Positions 11,645 to 24,224 are shown, counted from the stretch's first letter. The stretch is 64,000 nt of DNA from Leptodactylus fallax (GCA_947044405.1 CAMRHE010000205.1:1302001-1366000); one strand, 5' to 3'. Notes: a model not told the origin generated them from the sequence alone. Program-made: numbers and translations.

Positions 11645-11805
11645 TCTATCTATCTATCTCATATCTATGTATCTATCTCATATCTATCTGTCTTATCTAT
11701 CTAACTCATATCTATCTCATATCTATCTGTCCTATCTATCTATCTCTCCCCCTATCTATCTATCTACTAACTCATATCTATCTATATATCCTGTTTATAT
11801 CTATC
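11645..11805. repeat. (TATC)n microsatellite
   Basis: TATC units are interrupted by TCATATC and related variants over about 160 bp. The 61-residue open frame across it, rich in YLSHI repeats, is an artefact. Confidence 0.9.
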
Positions 11806-12829
11806 TCAAAATAAGGACAAGGAGATATAAACAGGAGATACCGAAAACTTAGAAATTTGCTAAGAGACATTTTTCAACCCTCAACTTCAGCTTCCCATGC
11901 TATTTTAGTAACTACATAGTCCCAGAATGACCCTTTAAATATTGTGCATGCACTGTAAAATTTTAAGTAACTGGACTGTTATTATGGGCTCCTGTATTAA
12001 CCACTTACATACCACTTGTTCCTAAGAAAATCTACTATTCATATGCAAATAAGCTGTGCAGTGCACCCAGGGTTGTGGTTGCTGCACCTTGGTACCTGTC
12101 AGTCTTTATGTAAGGGATGGCACTGGGTGGCGACCATGGCCAAAAATGGGGGTTTGGCAAGCTTGACCACAACCCTGGTGCACTGAACAGCTGATTCGCA
12201 ATATAGAATAAAAGTTGATTTTCTGGAGAACAAAATTGCATTTTGAAACTATAAAGGTATATTCACTATGCCAGTCCTACAACAACATATAAGCAGTTTA
12301 GAGGAGATTTTGCTGGTGGTAGAATCTATTTAAGTAGTGCTGGTGAATAGAGTATAAAAACTGAGCTATAGCCTACGTTGCCCTGTGGCCGAAGAACTAG
12401 ACTTCAATTCAGTCTTAGGTTTGTTCACATGTGTTGATCTGATGTGGATTCTGCTCATAAATGTGTGTAATATCCAAGGTGGGATCTCCAGCGATCAGAC
12501 ACTTATGACCTATCTTGGATTATAAGTGTTGATAATAGGACCACTTCTTTAAAGAATGGACGTGCAGTATATGTTTCAAATTTGTCAGGGCACAATTTTC
12601 CTTCAAAATTCTTATAAGAAGGCAATTTCGATATACTTTTCTGATCATCTTGCAGATCTGATGCTACTTCCTCAAGTCTTTTTCCATCTTGTGGTGGACA
12701 TGGGTTTCGGGCCTGGGGTGAAAGTGATGTTTTAATATATAAGAATGTATTGCACTGTATTGATATTTATATATGTGTTTTTAACACATTCCTACAGTTT
12801 GTAGGTCATTAGTACTACTGATTGTAGTC

Positions 12830-13285
12830 ATTAGTAATAGTGCCCGCAATAGTAAATAATGCTGCCTAAGAGTACCCTGTTGGTAATAGTGCCCCATAGT
12901 AATAATGCTTCCCTAGTGTGCCATATTAATAATAGTTTCTTCCATATTGCCCGCAATAGTAATAAAGTTTATCAGAATGTCAAAAGTGCTCCCCATTGTG
13001 ACCCAACAGTAATAATGCTCCTCCAGTGTTCCCCATCAGTAATAATGTCTCCAAAGTAATACATTCTTCCAGTGTTTACCTTAAGTAATAGTGCTCCCAA
13101 TAGTAATTAATACACTCACAATATGCCCCATTATTAATAATGCTCCCTCTTATGCTCCCATTCATAATAGTGCCCCCATAGTAATAATTGCCCCCTATGG
13201 CAATAGTGCCTGTATAGTAGTAATAGTGCTCCCCAGCATGCCTCCTTTTGTAATGGTACCCCCATAAGTAATATTCAGCAATGTC
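12830..13285. repeat. Degenerate minisatellite with AGTAATAATGCTCCC units
   Basis: About fifteen diverged units of roughly 28-30 bp contain AGTAATA(A/G)TGC(T/C)CCC. The open frame at 12859-13059 is repeat-derived. Confidence 0.6.
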
Positions 13286-13855
13286 TGACTTTCATTTGTT
13301 CATTTTCATAGAATTTTTATATATTATTACTTTTGTCAGATTCAAGTTATTTCTGTGACCATTGTGGGTTTTTCTTTCATTAAACGAGGGGTACCAACAA
13401 TATTGTCCACGTGTGTATGTTAGGTACTGGTGACATTACTGCTGATAAGTCATGTACCCAACATGTGACGGTGGAGGTAAGTGATTGGCTGTAACCTGAG
13501 CTCCTTCACTGCTGGCCCATTGAGTCCAGGCACCAGCGGGAACATGGATACTCACCAATTCAATAGAGGCCAAGGGGTACGTGAGTATTTTTATTTTTAT
13601 TTTACATAACCCCTGCCCACACTGGATTTGTCATTTATCCTGGACAACTCCTTAAAGAGGACCTTTCATCACCTCCACCATTTCAATTTCTTAGCGTCTG
13701 TTAATAGGTGTCACTCCACTGATTTCAGCACAGTTGGAATTTTTTTTCTTTAGACTCCACAGTTCCCAAGCAATATGCGCAGTTAGTTCAACTCTGTATT
13801 GTCAGAAGGGCAGTGTCAAAAGTAACACAGGGGGCGTCAAAATATATGCTCAAAC

Positions 13856-14565
13856 CAGTGGCGTAATGATCGTGGTCGCAGGGGATGCGACCAGGCCCAG
13901 AGGGGTTCGGGGCCCGCGGCCAGCTGGAAATGTCCGGGTGCCCGGACCACCATGATAGTGGTTAGGGAACCAGGCTCTCCCCAACTGCTATACATGTTAA
14001 CAGAAAGGGGTCCCATCGGGCCCCTTTCCAGTTAATGCCAGCCCAGTGTAGGTGACTAAAAATAAAAAAAAATTATTTATACTCACCTGTCCGGGGCTCT
14101 TCCGGAAGGTTTCAGAGGTTTTCCTGCGCTCCAGGCGTCACTGCTGGGGCCTGTGATTTTCCCCAGCGGAGACGTCTGGAAACCCCAAAGTATAATAATA
14201 GCACCAGCTCTGGGGGGGGGCTCTTGGGAGCTCATAATACTGTGTGGGGGCCACTGTGGAGCACATAATGCTGTGTGGGGGAGCTGCTGTGGAGTGCATA
14301 ATGCTGTGTGGGGGGGGCTGCTGTGGAGTGCATAATGCTGTGTTGGGGAGCACATAATACTGTCCCAGGATTGTTTACATGCCGGCGCTGCACTGCTTAC
14401 CATATTCTTGATAACTGCAGTTGTGGGTACTAAAGCTGTATCTCTTTCAAGTATCAGAGTTATCACTGCAGCACCCGTAACCGCCACTATCAAGAATTCG
14501 TTCTAGGGAGTGGGCCTCCGACAAAAGTTTGCACCCGGGCCTAGAAGACTTTAGTTACCCCACTG
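13856..14565. mobile_element. hAT-like element, 710 bp, perfect 8-bp target duplication
   Basis: The ends are CAGTGGCGTAATGA (left) and TTAGTTACCCCACTG (right). GCTCAAAC is duplicated exactly at 13848-13855 and 14566-14573. The interior is GC-rich and contains a short minisatellite of CTGTGTGGGGG...GCATAATG units (about 14215-14360). No transposase is present. The 136-residue minus-strand open frame (14083-14493) comes from the minisatellite. Confidence 0.75.
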
Positions 14566-15142
14566 GCTCAAACGTATAAAACTAGAAAACTGACAAGAAA
14601 AGCTAGCATGGGTCAGGGTGCCTCTGAGTGAGGCGATACGTGTAGGTCTGTCTCTGCTGTACCTAGTTGAACTTGTCGGACTACACATGGCATTTCATTA
14701 CCCCTTCGTATACTATATTGGCGTCAAGGCTAAGCCTGGATACATATTGCTTACAAGTACTTACTGTTTGAGCCTAATATATATTTATATGCATTTGCTT
14801 TTCTTTTTTTTTCTTGTTTTGTTGCAGATATACTCCAGAATTAGTAGTAACACAACATGCACTACAACAAATGAATGTTGTGTATCTCGGCCCCACAGAT
14901 AGTAGCATATATTAGGGGCATTTGTTTATTATAGCCATCTTTATTGTTACAAGCTGGGGTAGTATAATTGCCTTTTATAATTATTTATTGTCATGGTATT
15001 CATTATTTGGCCCCTGGGATGCATACAAGAGTTGTTTTAAAGGTTTTAATTGTGTGCTAATAAAGATTAATTACTATATATTTTTCTATATCAGGGTGAT
15101 GCGTCTTCTATTCATATTATGCTAGCTTTTCTTGTTGGTTTT

Positions 15143-15262
15143 CTAGGAGGGCGGTGTCAGGCAGTAGGATGTTATTCAGAGCTCCAGTCAGAGGCAGCCA
15201 GTGTCAAAGCTCAGAATCACACCCCTTTGTCTGCTCCTGCCTGACACCGCCCTCCTGACAGT
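15143..15262. repeat. Short inverted repeat
   Basis: AGGAGGGCGGTGTCAGGCAG and CTGCCTGACACCGCCCTCCT are exact inverted arms around 70 bases. It is probably the inner part of a larger fold-back element whose outer ends I could not fix. Confidence 0.6.
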
Positions 15263-18200
15263 ACAGAGATTAAAAAGCATATCAGGCACCAAAACTAACT
15301 GCATTGGTTTTTCTCGGGAACGGTGGGGGCTAGAGAAAAAATTCCAGCTGTACCAGAACCAGTGTAGCAGCATCTATTATTATTGATGTAAAGAGCTGAA
15401 CTTGGAAGAACAGACTTGCCATTTAGTATTCCTTTGTTTCTTTCATATGTGCAACAATCATACATTTAGTTGACAATGTGGTGCATATTTTAAGACCGTT
15501 TTTATTTCTCCAGAGATTTTCAGCATTTAGACTTGGCATCTATCAATGGAAAATGTCACATTAAATCCAGACAGTAAAGCCACAGGTTTTAATAGCTGTC
15601 TGTTTAATGACAGAAATAGATGTTCTACACTTGGATCGTTGCTTTACATTTTCTAAACTTTCCTTATTGTAAATTTGAATATTGAGCTACAAACTAACTA
15701 AATAGTATGAAATATGCTGCAAGCTATACGTGGAGAGCAGTAGCTATTCTGTTCTGAAGAGTCAAAGGTTATGGTTACTGCTCTAGCACTGCATCTAAAT
15801 ACCCCCGCCAAGGCAAAGTCTCACCCCTGACTACAACCCTGTATGAATGCAATATCAGGTTTTATGGCATTGTGGTAAATCTACATCCCAGTATAAATGT
15901 AATAACTATTGTATCTAATCATCACAGAAGTAGGCTAAGGGTGCCCTTTGTATTAAACATGCCATCTGAAATCTTCTGTTCCAACCACCAGTCTCTGTCA
16001 GTACGTCCTATGGGCTTAAGTGATGTAGCCATATTGGCTGTGCCATTAAATCACTGGAGGCTGCAGTGACATTTCACTCCTAGTGACATCATGACTCTCA
16101 GCAGCCAGTGGATTACATTTATTTCACTACGTATTTCTGCAGTGAAATTCTATCATTGCGGCATTTGTTATAGGGAAGTGATCAGGTGTTCTTTCTAACC
16201 TAAACTGGTCCCAGTACTGAAGGCTATTTGCAAAGTTGCCTCATTTTCACTTTAAAGATATTAAGAGGTTAGACCGATGTGCTTTTACAGCCATATTTGT
16301 ATGTACTGTGGATTTTGGGTAAGTCACTGTCTGCAAAAAAGCAATTTCCTGCCATAGAATCCTTAGCACATGTGTGTAGAATTACAAATGTGGACATTTT
16401 CTTAATAGATTCTTCTTGGGTACACCCACACATAGTATACCGAGGACACGTCTGAGCCTCTGCTTTCAATTTACTCTCTTGAACTCAAAGAATTCATATT
16501 TCCAGTTATGAGCAGTCTATGAAGCTTAGGCAAGAATCCATGCAAGTGAAAACTGGATGCTAAGTGAGTAATGTGAAATTAGGCAAAATTATGCCTATCA
16601 TCAAGTGTTTTACACCAGCCCATCACAGACTATGGACTGTTTATGGACAAACACAATTGAGAGAACTTAGTATTACAAAAGAAAACTTGCGTATATGGGT
16701 GTAGTTGTGGCATTTCTTTGGCACACAGTCAATTTTTTGTGCCAAAGATGTGCCACTTTCTGCATCCCACTCGCCACCTTTTACAAAATTGAGCAGAGCA
16801 GGCAGGGATCAAGGCAGATTGGGGCGTGGAAACACTTCAGTCTGTCAAACTTACTGTAACACACACCAGAGAATGCATGAGTTATACCAGAAATCTACGC
16901 AAGTCCATGACTGGCGTAGATTTCAAATCTGGCAAGATGCTCCATAATTATTAAGAGGCCAGAGGTTTACTTCCTCTCCTGAGCTCCTCCTGACTCCAGA
17001 GGGGTGTATTATATTACTGTTGTTGATATTTTTCACGTATTTCTCTCATGAAGGAGAAATTCTCCCTAGTAGAGTCTTTTTGGAGGTACCTTCAGCTATG
17101 GACCTTTGTACAGTCTAGAACCCCTGATGTTGTATTCCTCACCCCTACAGAATTTAAAGAGGTCTACATGCATGTTGTCTACATATAGTAGTAGTAGTAG
17201 GGCATCATATTGAAGCTTTGTCTAGTTTCCTTGAGTGAAAGAAAATATAGCCAGCCAGATCATAGAAATAGAAGGAAACACACATCTAGCACCCATAGTG
17301 AAATATTGTCTTTGAATTATATTTGTATATAAATAGGTGGTGGTCTGTTCAACTCACAAAACCCTAGAGAGGAATTGCTTATGGATTTCCGCCACTGGTG
17401 AATTCTGTGGACACTGGTCTCCACTGTAAAAAATAGAGAGAAGGAACCCACACTGACTTGGTGGGATGAAGACACCAGAAACTGAGAGATGCAGTCTTCA
17501 TTGTTTAATTCTTAAAATGCACAATTTGGGCCAGATCATAGAGCATATATTTGATAACAATGCATCCAAAGGGCCAAAGAGTTGGTTCCGAAAACTGCAG
17601 AGAAAAAAATGCATGGGGGTGGGCTGACTCAAAGACTACTGGGATTGACAAGGACTAAAAGTCGCAAGTTCCTTCTAGGAAGCCCTATGTCTGGTACTGT
17701 TTAATACAGGCTTGAGATTTGGAGAACAGCAGCAAATGGTGGGGTGGTCAGTGTAGTTACCCTCCTGAGAATTCTGCTCAGAAAAACAGATATCTGCACT
17801 ATTCCATCCAGCCAACAAAGCAGCAGGTTTTGTTTTTACAAAAATGCATGCAAATAGATCAACAAATCATTTTATTTGCTGCGCTGATTCTCTGCCTTAA
17901 ATAAAAAAAAAAACATGGTGTAGAAGCAGCCCTAGCTTCTGCCACTCTCAAGACCAAATAGAAAGGCTGCCAGTAATAATACATTGCAATGAGTAAGTGC
18001 TACTGGGACAAAAAAAAAGACCCCTACTATAAAACTGTATAAACACATTATTTATCCCACACTATGGACTCATTAAGAAAAAACAACAAGGCCAGAAATT
18101 ATTTTTGGCAATTCATCTCCAAATAAAGACAAAAAGTCATATGTACCCCAGTACCATCAAAAACACAGGTGATTGTGCAAAATACAAGCACTCAACCAGA

Positions 18201-18402
18201 GAATGCTATACAAAATGCCAGAATTTCACAGAAAAAAACAATTCATCCTGCAAAAAAAAAATCAAGCTCTCAAAAGCGACATCAACAGAAAAATAAAAGT
18301 TATGTCTTTCAGAATGTAACAATGAAGAAATATAACTATATTAAAATGTAAAAAAAAAGTATCAAAATGATTAATATCTTGTTTTATCATTTTTTAACGC
18401 AG

Positions 18403-18660
18403 GATCCAAAATGATATCTCTAATGCTCCTAGTTTGGGCTGTTCAATGCTCAGCAGATAACCTGGTCAGCAGCAGCGTTCGTCGAGAGTCTCACCACCTG
18501 AAAGGCAACTCTCAGCTTTTCTGTAGTTTGCCAGGACCCCCAGGGCCACCTGGTGTGCCAGGACATCCTGGATCAACTGGCACTATTGGAAGAATGGGCT
18601 TTCCAGGAAAAGATGGGAAAGATGGAAAAGACGGGGAAAAGGGAGAAAATGGCGATGAAG
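18403..18660 (+). CDS. C1QTNF2: C1QTNF2 exon with start codon, signal peptide and first collagen repeats
   Basis: A pyrimidine-rich acceptor ends in AG at 18401-18402, eight bases before the ATG, so a noncoding upstream exon must exist. I could not locate it. The donor GTAAATAG begins at 18661. The exon codes for 83 full codons plus one base. The first 14 collagen triplets (GPP GPP GVP and so on) include a charged [12 protein letters not shown] stretch. Confidence 0.92.
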
Positions 18661-19847
18661 GTAAATAGTAAAGTTCCTTCATGTGAATGGGGTTTTCGAA
18701 ATTCCATTTACATGTAGCAGGCTAGACTACGGGGCTATGCTGAAGGCTATGAAATACACATAATGCCTCTTGATGGTTGATATTTACCACCTATTATTAA
18801 AGCATTTTAGCTTCTTTGAAATGTGGAGATAGAAATCTGCAGGAAACCCCTCATGTAAATTTCAGTGTGTGTGTCCCCCCCTTCCCAATGGTTATTATTA
18901 TTATTATTATTGTTTATTTATATAGCACCATTAATTCCATGGTGGTTTACATTTGCGGATTTACATACGATACACAAGATATACAAAACAGATAATGCTG
19001 ACAGAGACCAACTGGTACAGTGGGATAGAGGGCCCTGCCCGCAAGGGCTTATAATCTATGAGGGAAGAGGGATAGAGACAGAAGTTGGGGATAGAGACAG
19101 AAGGTGGGGATGGTTGCTGCGACCATATTTATAACTGACAAAGTATTAATGACAGTAATTTGTACTAACACTATATGGAATCTTCTTTCCATAGGGACCC
19201 CTGGTAGAGTTGGGAATCCAGGAAAACCAGGTGGCAAGGGCAAGCAGGGTGCCATAGGAAGAGCTGGCCCAAGGGGGCCCAAAGGTATTCGTGGTGATCC
19301 TGGAAAGCTAGGGGAAGGAGGCACAAAGGGTCCAAAAGGAAAAAAAGGTGATACAGGAATGCCTGGGCCGTGCAGGTGTGGATCCAAAAAAGCAAAGTCA
19401 GCATTTTCTGTAGCAGTTACAAAGAGTTACCCAAAAGAACGTCTGCCCATTAAATTTGACAAAATTCTGATGAATGAAGGGGGACATTATAATGCAACAA
19501 GTGGTAAATACATCTGTAGCATTCCTGGTATCTATTTCTTTACATACGACATTACGTTGGCCAACAAACACTTAGCCATCGGTCTAGTCCACAACGGTCA
19601 ATACAAAATAAAAACTTTTGATGCAAACACCGGGAACCATGACGTTGCCTCTGGCTCCACCATACTTCCACTAAAAGCTGGAGATGAAGTTTGGTTACAG
19701 ATTTTTTACTCTGAACAGAATGGACTTTTCTATGACCCATACTGGACAGACAGTTTATTTACAGGATTCCTCATTTACCCTGAACAAGAATATTTTCATG
19801 AAATAAAGGAAAAGATCAAGGTCATGGAAGCAAAGGATGTGAGCTGA
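18411..19847 (+). CDS. C1QTNF2: C1q and TNF related protein 2 (CTRP2), complete coding region
   Basis: This is a secreted trimeric protein of the adipokine-like CTRP family, thought to act as an extracellular metabolic signal. There are two coding exons, 18411-18660 and 19195-19847, joined in phase 1. They make 300 codons; from memory the human protein is about 285. The parts in order are a signal peptide ([15 protein letters not shown]), a short variable region with a Cys near residue 38, about 34 uninterrupted Gly-X-Y triplets (residues about 42-142), a CRCGS linker, and a globular C1q domain from about residue 151. The C1q domain carries [48 protein letters not shown] and [15 protein letters not shown]. 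The [14 protein letters not shown] and [20 protein letters not shown] blocks match CTRP2 better than its close paralogue CTRP7. The C-terminal tail after FLIYPEQ (about 20 residues, KE-rich) is longer than in mammals. Confidence 0.95.
18893..19110. repeat. Microsatellite plus dispersed TATATAGCACCATTAATTCC repeat
   Basis: A (TTA)n tract at 18893-18912 leads into a repeat containing TTTATATAGCACCATTAATT and, at its end, CCCGCAAGGGCTTATAATCT. That conserved tail is shared by many copies in amphibian and fish genomes. It sits in the C1QTNF2 intron on the plus strand. Confidence 0.6.
19195..19847 (+). CDS. C1QTNF2: C1QTNF2 terminal exon, collagen and C1q domain
   Basis: The acceptor TTTCCATAG ends at 19194. 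The frame continues the Gly-X-Y pattern without a break across the splice (GDE|GTP), which confirms the junction. The whole C1q domain is in this one exon, as usual in the family. The stop TGA is at 19845-19847. A longer open frame begins upstream in the intron, but that part is intronic and contains repeat DNA. Confidence 0.94.
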
Positions 19848-20386
19848 GAATAATGCCGCTAAATAATTCTGATCAAGAACTTCTTGTATAGAGAACTCAA
19901 TAATTCTATAGCATTGAACATTTTACAAAATGCTGATATATCACCGGATATTCTCAAACTATTTCTGAAGAGTCTCTTGAGGGGCTAACTGCTGAAACCT
20001 CCTCAAAACCAAAGAACACACCTCATCATTGTGACTCCAGAAAGTTTTCCAATTGCTGTGATTTACCATGCATACACAGCGACCTCTCCTCCAGACATGG
20101 TGACCATGCACTATCATTGTCAGGATCGGTGGGTTCCCATCAGTTGTATGTCTGCCAGTTAACTGATAGAATAGTGTCTTCAGTTAGAACTTGTGCCCAT
20201 AATATAATTGTTCCATTTACAATGTAATTATAAACATATTCTACAACTACTTTCATCTTGTACAACCATTGCCCACAACCATTTGCCACTGATGGAGACC
20301 TTAGGGTGAAGACACACACAGCAGCACGACGTGAAAGTCTAAATTATTGCCTGTAGTATAATGTTGTACCGTGTTAGCCATAGAAA

Positions 20387-20536
20387 GTAGTGGAAGAGTG
20401 AAGAAATCAGGCGATACCTTTTAGAGGCTGAGTATATTTGATAAGCTTTCGGAAGTCTAGCTCCCTTCAACAGACATGGTGTTATATACTCAGTTAGCCT
20501 CTAAAAGGTATCGCCTGATTTCTTCACTCTTCCACT
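20387..20536. mobile_element. Inverted-repeat element, arms of about 41 bp
   Basis: The left arm (20387-20428) begins AGTGGAAGAGTGAAGAAATC and the right arm (20496-20536) ends with its exact inverse. The AGGCGATACCTTTTAGAGGCT segment is mirrored as well. The middle contains AAGCTTTCGGAAGTC, typical of a widespread vertebrate repeat. It lies in or just past the C1QTNF2 3' UTR. Confidence 0.6.
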
Positions 20537-20570
20537 AAATTATTGCCTGGTACTGGCCATGCAGTAAGAC

Positions 20571-20803
20571 TATGTTCACATCTACATTGAATGTCCATCT
20601 GGAACAGATACATCAGAAATTGCTGGATGAAGTGTTGCAAGCCTAGCATTTTTGTTTGGTATTCTCAGTTAAAGAACCAAACACCCGGCGGATGCCATTA
20701 CAGTCAAAGGGTTCCCTCAGGATCTATTTGTGTGCATCATTATTTCCGTCAACAGATGGACCAAAATAATGGATGTCTCAGTGCAAATGTGAATGTAGCA
20801 TAA
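20571..20803. mobile_element. Fold-back element, ATGTTCACATCTACATT ends
   Basis: The ends CTATGTTCACATCTACATT and AAATGTGAATGTAGCATA are inverted. This looks like a diverged member of the GTTCACATCTG family found elsewhere in the window. Confidence 0.5.
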
Positions 20804-20989
20804 CCGGTGTGTCACTTGTGTGCAGCTGGGGCCACTGTGTGTCTTCACCGTGATGACTTTTAATCTAGTTTTTCTAGCCCAACATGAGTGGATATAAAAG
20901 GAAGGAATGATCAGTCTGTCCTGTATGTTTTGTTTTTTTTTCTACTTTTGGATCCACTCCTGGCTACATAAATGTATTAAAGGAAGCAA

Positions 20990-20995
20990 AATAAA
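20990..20995 (+). terminator. candidate C1QTNF2 polyadenylation signal
   Basis: An AATAAA lies about 1.14 kb downstream of the C1QTNF2 stop codon. If it is used, the 3' UTR would include the inverted-repeat element at 20387-20536. Other weaker signals are possible. Confidence 0.3.
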
Positions 20996-22637
20996 GAATA
21001 TTTGCAGCATGCGTACCCTAGTGGTGGCTTCTAGTATGCTAAGGGTATATTCACACAGTATGGATATGCCATAAATTATCCCACTGTAAAATTTGTATGG
21101 AAAATCTGCAGAGTTTACTGTGGCACCAAAGTGAACCAAATCTCACCCACATGCACCAGTGCACAAGAAAGACATAGTGGAGCTTGAGCTTGCTATGGAC
21201 AGCACTAAAATTTCTTTAGCAAAGTAGGCACTATTTAAGTGAATGGGGTTTGAAAACCCTAGTGTGAATCTGGCTTAACTCTTCTACTCTTCATCAGGAC
21301 TGTATCTGACACAACTGAACTTGCAGAATGATAAAGGAGCATCTTATTGACAAACTCTTTTCAACGTGGATTTGCTATTTAATATGTATACATTCTTTCT
21401 GTGGCATGTATTAGTGTTATGAGAGTGTTTAGGAATGTTAGACAACCTTCATAAATCTCAAAGATTCAGCTCCCGAAAGGCAGCAGCAGGACTTGTCAGC
21501 GCCCCTGCAGATTACTGTTGAATCATTTCCATGTCAATGACAGGGCACCAAACACAGCGGACCTTAGGCTGTCTACACATCATGTTTAATGACCTTTATT
21601 TAACATATATATACCAGTGAACAATAGCCATACAGTAGCATCCATTTGGAGAAGATGCTCTGGTCTTCAGTATAGAAAGTGCCTCCAATAACCAACATTT
21701 AGTAGATGACTTTTCTTATTTTCCTTTCATCTTTATATTTTTCTAATTTTTTTTTTTTATTACCATTTTGGAGGCTTCGGGAACAAGTTTTTCAGTGTTG
21801 TAGACTCAAGTCTAGTCATCCTGTAACAAATCATATCATAAGAGAGCACTGTACCTACATTTGGCACTGTAGTCAGCATTTTTATTCAATATTCCAAAAA
21901 GTGCCAGAACATATCTGGCTCCAACCTTGTTATATGGTTTTTATTTTTTATATTTTGTTGCATTGTTTAAAAAATAAAATTTTACTGTTAAGATATTTAA
22001 AATTTAACCCGTGTACTGTTTTTTTTTTTTGTAATTTATTTCAACCTTTCTTATATTATTGAGTCATTTTGTTGTCTACTTTTGTTTTTCTCTCCTTTAT
22101 CTTTCCCCTTGTACTGCCTTCTTGTTGCTATCGTCTGATCAGTCCCTAAGAGTGTGTTCAGACACTGCAGTGTAACTTTAACTGAAAAGCATATGCTTTT
22201 ACCAAAATTTGCTACAGTTCCTCAATCTCATTATTTTCACTATTAAATTACTTTATCACACAACTGCATACTTTTTTTTCCAGTTTCTGTCCCATCGCAA
22301 TACACTCTTTAAAGGGTATTCCCATCTCAGTCTATCATGGTTGCAATGAAAATACCCTTGGCCTCCAACTGCCTAAGGTGGTCAGGTGTTACAAAAACAG
22401 CTGAACGTTAGTTGTTGAGTCCCACAGCTGTTTCGTATATATGATAGCCAAAGACATGGGTATTCTCATCTCAGGTACTGCATGGTGGCTGAGACTTAGA
22501 TCCATGTATATCCAACTCATCCATCACTGGCTGGGAAAGGAATACCCCTTTAAAGCTGCTAAGTTCAGTCATGTCAGGCGTTCCATCAAACCAAAGTTCC
22601 ATCGGAGTGACTAACAGCTGGCAGATTTTATTTTTGC
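20996..22637. other. C1QTNF2-SRA1 spacer: no gene seen
   Basis: The two genes are convergent, and their 3' ends are about 2-3 kb apart. Other than repeats and T-rich tracts (for example 21740-21760 and 22020-22030) I see no coding exon. Confidence 0.55.
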
Positions 22638-23012
22638 TTAAAGGGGTTGTCCAGGGAGTTATCATCCTAACTCTGGCAGTTTCTTCATGCTGGATCTGGG
22701 GGTTTCGGTCTGTTTCTGACCTCAGATCATGTGATCGAACCAGCTGCCAACAACCCAGGTCGCTCACCACCACCACCCCCCTCTTGATTTCACAGGTTAA
22801 TTACCTGTGACATCAGTGCCAGATTTTCTGTAGTCAGCCAGTCACCATAGCACAGGTACCAGGAAAGGAGGGAGGGGCGGAGCGACCCGGGGGTCAGGGG
22901 CTGGTCCCAATCACAAGAGCGGGAGTTGGAGCCAGGCCAGATCTCCGAGTCCAACATGAAGTAACCACTGGAGGAAGCAAGGTAAATTTAACTCCCTGGA
23001 CAACCCCTTTAA
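22638..23012. mobile_element. TTAA-flanked piggyBac-like MITE, 375 bp
   Basis: TTAA lies at 22638-22641 and 23009-23012. The inverted termini are AGGGGTTGTCCAGGGAGTT. The interior is unrelated between halves and non-coding. A relative with similar ends lies at 57419-57684. Confidence 0.7.
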
Positions 23013-23257
23013 AGAGCTCAGAGACTGCACGTGTTTTAGACATATAACATATATGGGATGCAGAGGTAGTAGCAGTATTAAGACCCTGGTATCTGATGGG
23101 GCTCAAGGGCCCATTTGCCACAGCACACCAGTTCAGGATTTTCTAGTTACACCTATGGAGACAATATTCATTTTGTTTTCCTTTGGTATGTTATTTCATG
23201 CATGATGTTACTAAAATTCATGAACTGAAAAAATAAAAAAAAATAAGTGTAATCAAG

Positions 23258-23263
23258 TTTATT
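23258..23263 (-). terminator. candidate SRA1 polyadenylation signal
   Basis: AATAAA on the minus strand lies about 760 bases past the SRA1 stop and is followed by a T-rich stretch. It is the first perfect hexamer I noticed downstream. This would give a 3' UTR of roughly 0.8 kb. Confidence 0.45.
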
Positions 23264-24024
23264 GAAAAATAACCACAAACCCCAAGCAAACATTTTGATA
23301 CAGCAAGTGAAATATGAAATTCCAACTTGCAATACAGTATGTAAGAGGACTGCGAAATGGGCTCCGGAAAGTATTAAAGGGGTGATATTCCACAGGGCCA
23401 GTGTTTTGTGTAGTGTCTCAACCACTTATGTATATACACTGTGACTCTTAGTTACCACAATGTCATTTCATAAGTGAAGATGATGTAAAACATTACCCAT
23501 GGGTGATATTTCTCTTTTTCTTCATTGCTATTGACAGCTCAGAAAATAAATCTTGTTCATGAATCTCCAGCAGCAAAAAGGTAATATGTTAAAGTGTGCA
23601 ATAAAGAGTCATTTTGTAAATGCATCGTAAAGTGCCAGCACAATGTCACTACATCAAGTATATTAAAAGACATTTTCACTTTTGGGAACTAAAGAATCTT
23701 TACCTTGCAATGTCAATGCTGCAAAAACCTGATCCCCAAGAGTCATTACACAGCCAAGCCATGAGCAGGGATACGAACCTTATAGTGTTACATATAAAAC
23801 CAGATTCCATAACATCAGTCACTAGGGACCACTTGGCACCATCATGCATTACAAGTCAAACCCTTATTAGCCAAAGTGAAATTTGACATAGTTACTGTTC
23901 CTGAATCCATGGGAAGAACAGAGAAACAAAAGAAATCCTAAAAATGCCAAACTGGTAATGGTTAGATGACCAATCTGATACTATATACACTGCATAGCAA
24001 TTTTCAACAGCACCAATGAAACTC

Positions 24025-24224
24025 CTAACTCTCCCGCTGAGCAGTGTCCGTAGCGCTATCTGTTAGAGTCTCATCTTTTGTGGGTGGAGCTTCCTGAGGT
24101 AGGTTTCTAGCTTCAGCGATTATCCGTTTCACGCCCACCATCCACTGGCTGACTTCGTTGACATGATCAACCATAAGAGATCTATGAATTTCGTCAGCCT
24201 TATCCCAGTTCTGGCTTTTCAGCT
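24025..24224 (-). CDS. SRA1: SRA1 exon 5 with stop
   Basis: The acceptor is at 24225-24226 and the TAG stop at 24025-24027. It encodes [20 protein letters not shown], then [20 protein letters not shown], then a divergent tail ending in TAQRES. Confidence 0.95.

Larger units (their letters stand above)
5341..18402. other. SLU7-C1QTNF2 spacer: no gene seen
   Basis: Apart from the repeats listed, I see no exon with conserved protein, no tRNA and no convincing promoter. At least one noncoding first exon of C1QTNF2 should lie here, because an acceptor precedes its start codon, but sequence alone does not show where. Sections such as 8800-9480, 15400-17700 and 17700-18400 appear unique or old and have AT-rich, non-coding composition. 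Confidence 0.6.

Noticed and set aside
8090..13285. Recurring short units resembling a CRISPR array
   Set aside because: The units are diverged minisatellites without constant spacers, and this is vertebrate DNA.
5341..18402. Search for the miR-146a sequence or PTTG1 exons expected near SLU7
   Set aside because: Neither the mature miR-146a seed context nor a securin-like exon was seen.
19104..19194. Upstream ATG extending the second C1QTNF2 exon
   Set aside because: This part is intron; the conserved frame enters at the acceptor ending at 19194 and continues the Gly-X-Y pattern of the first exon.
19049..19404. Minus-strand Pro-rich frames opposite C1QTNF2
   Set aside because: They are shadows of the Gly-X-Y collagen codons read on the other strand.
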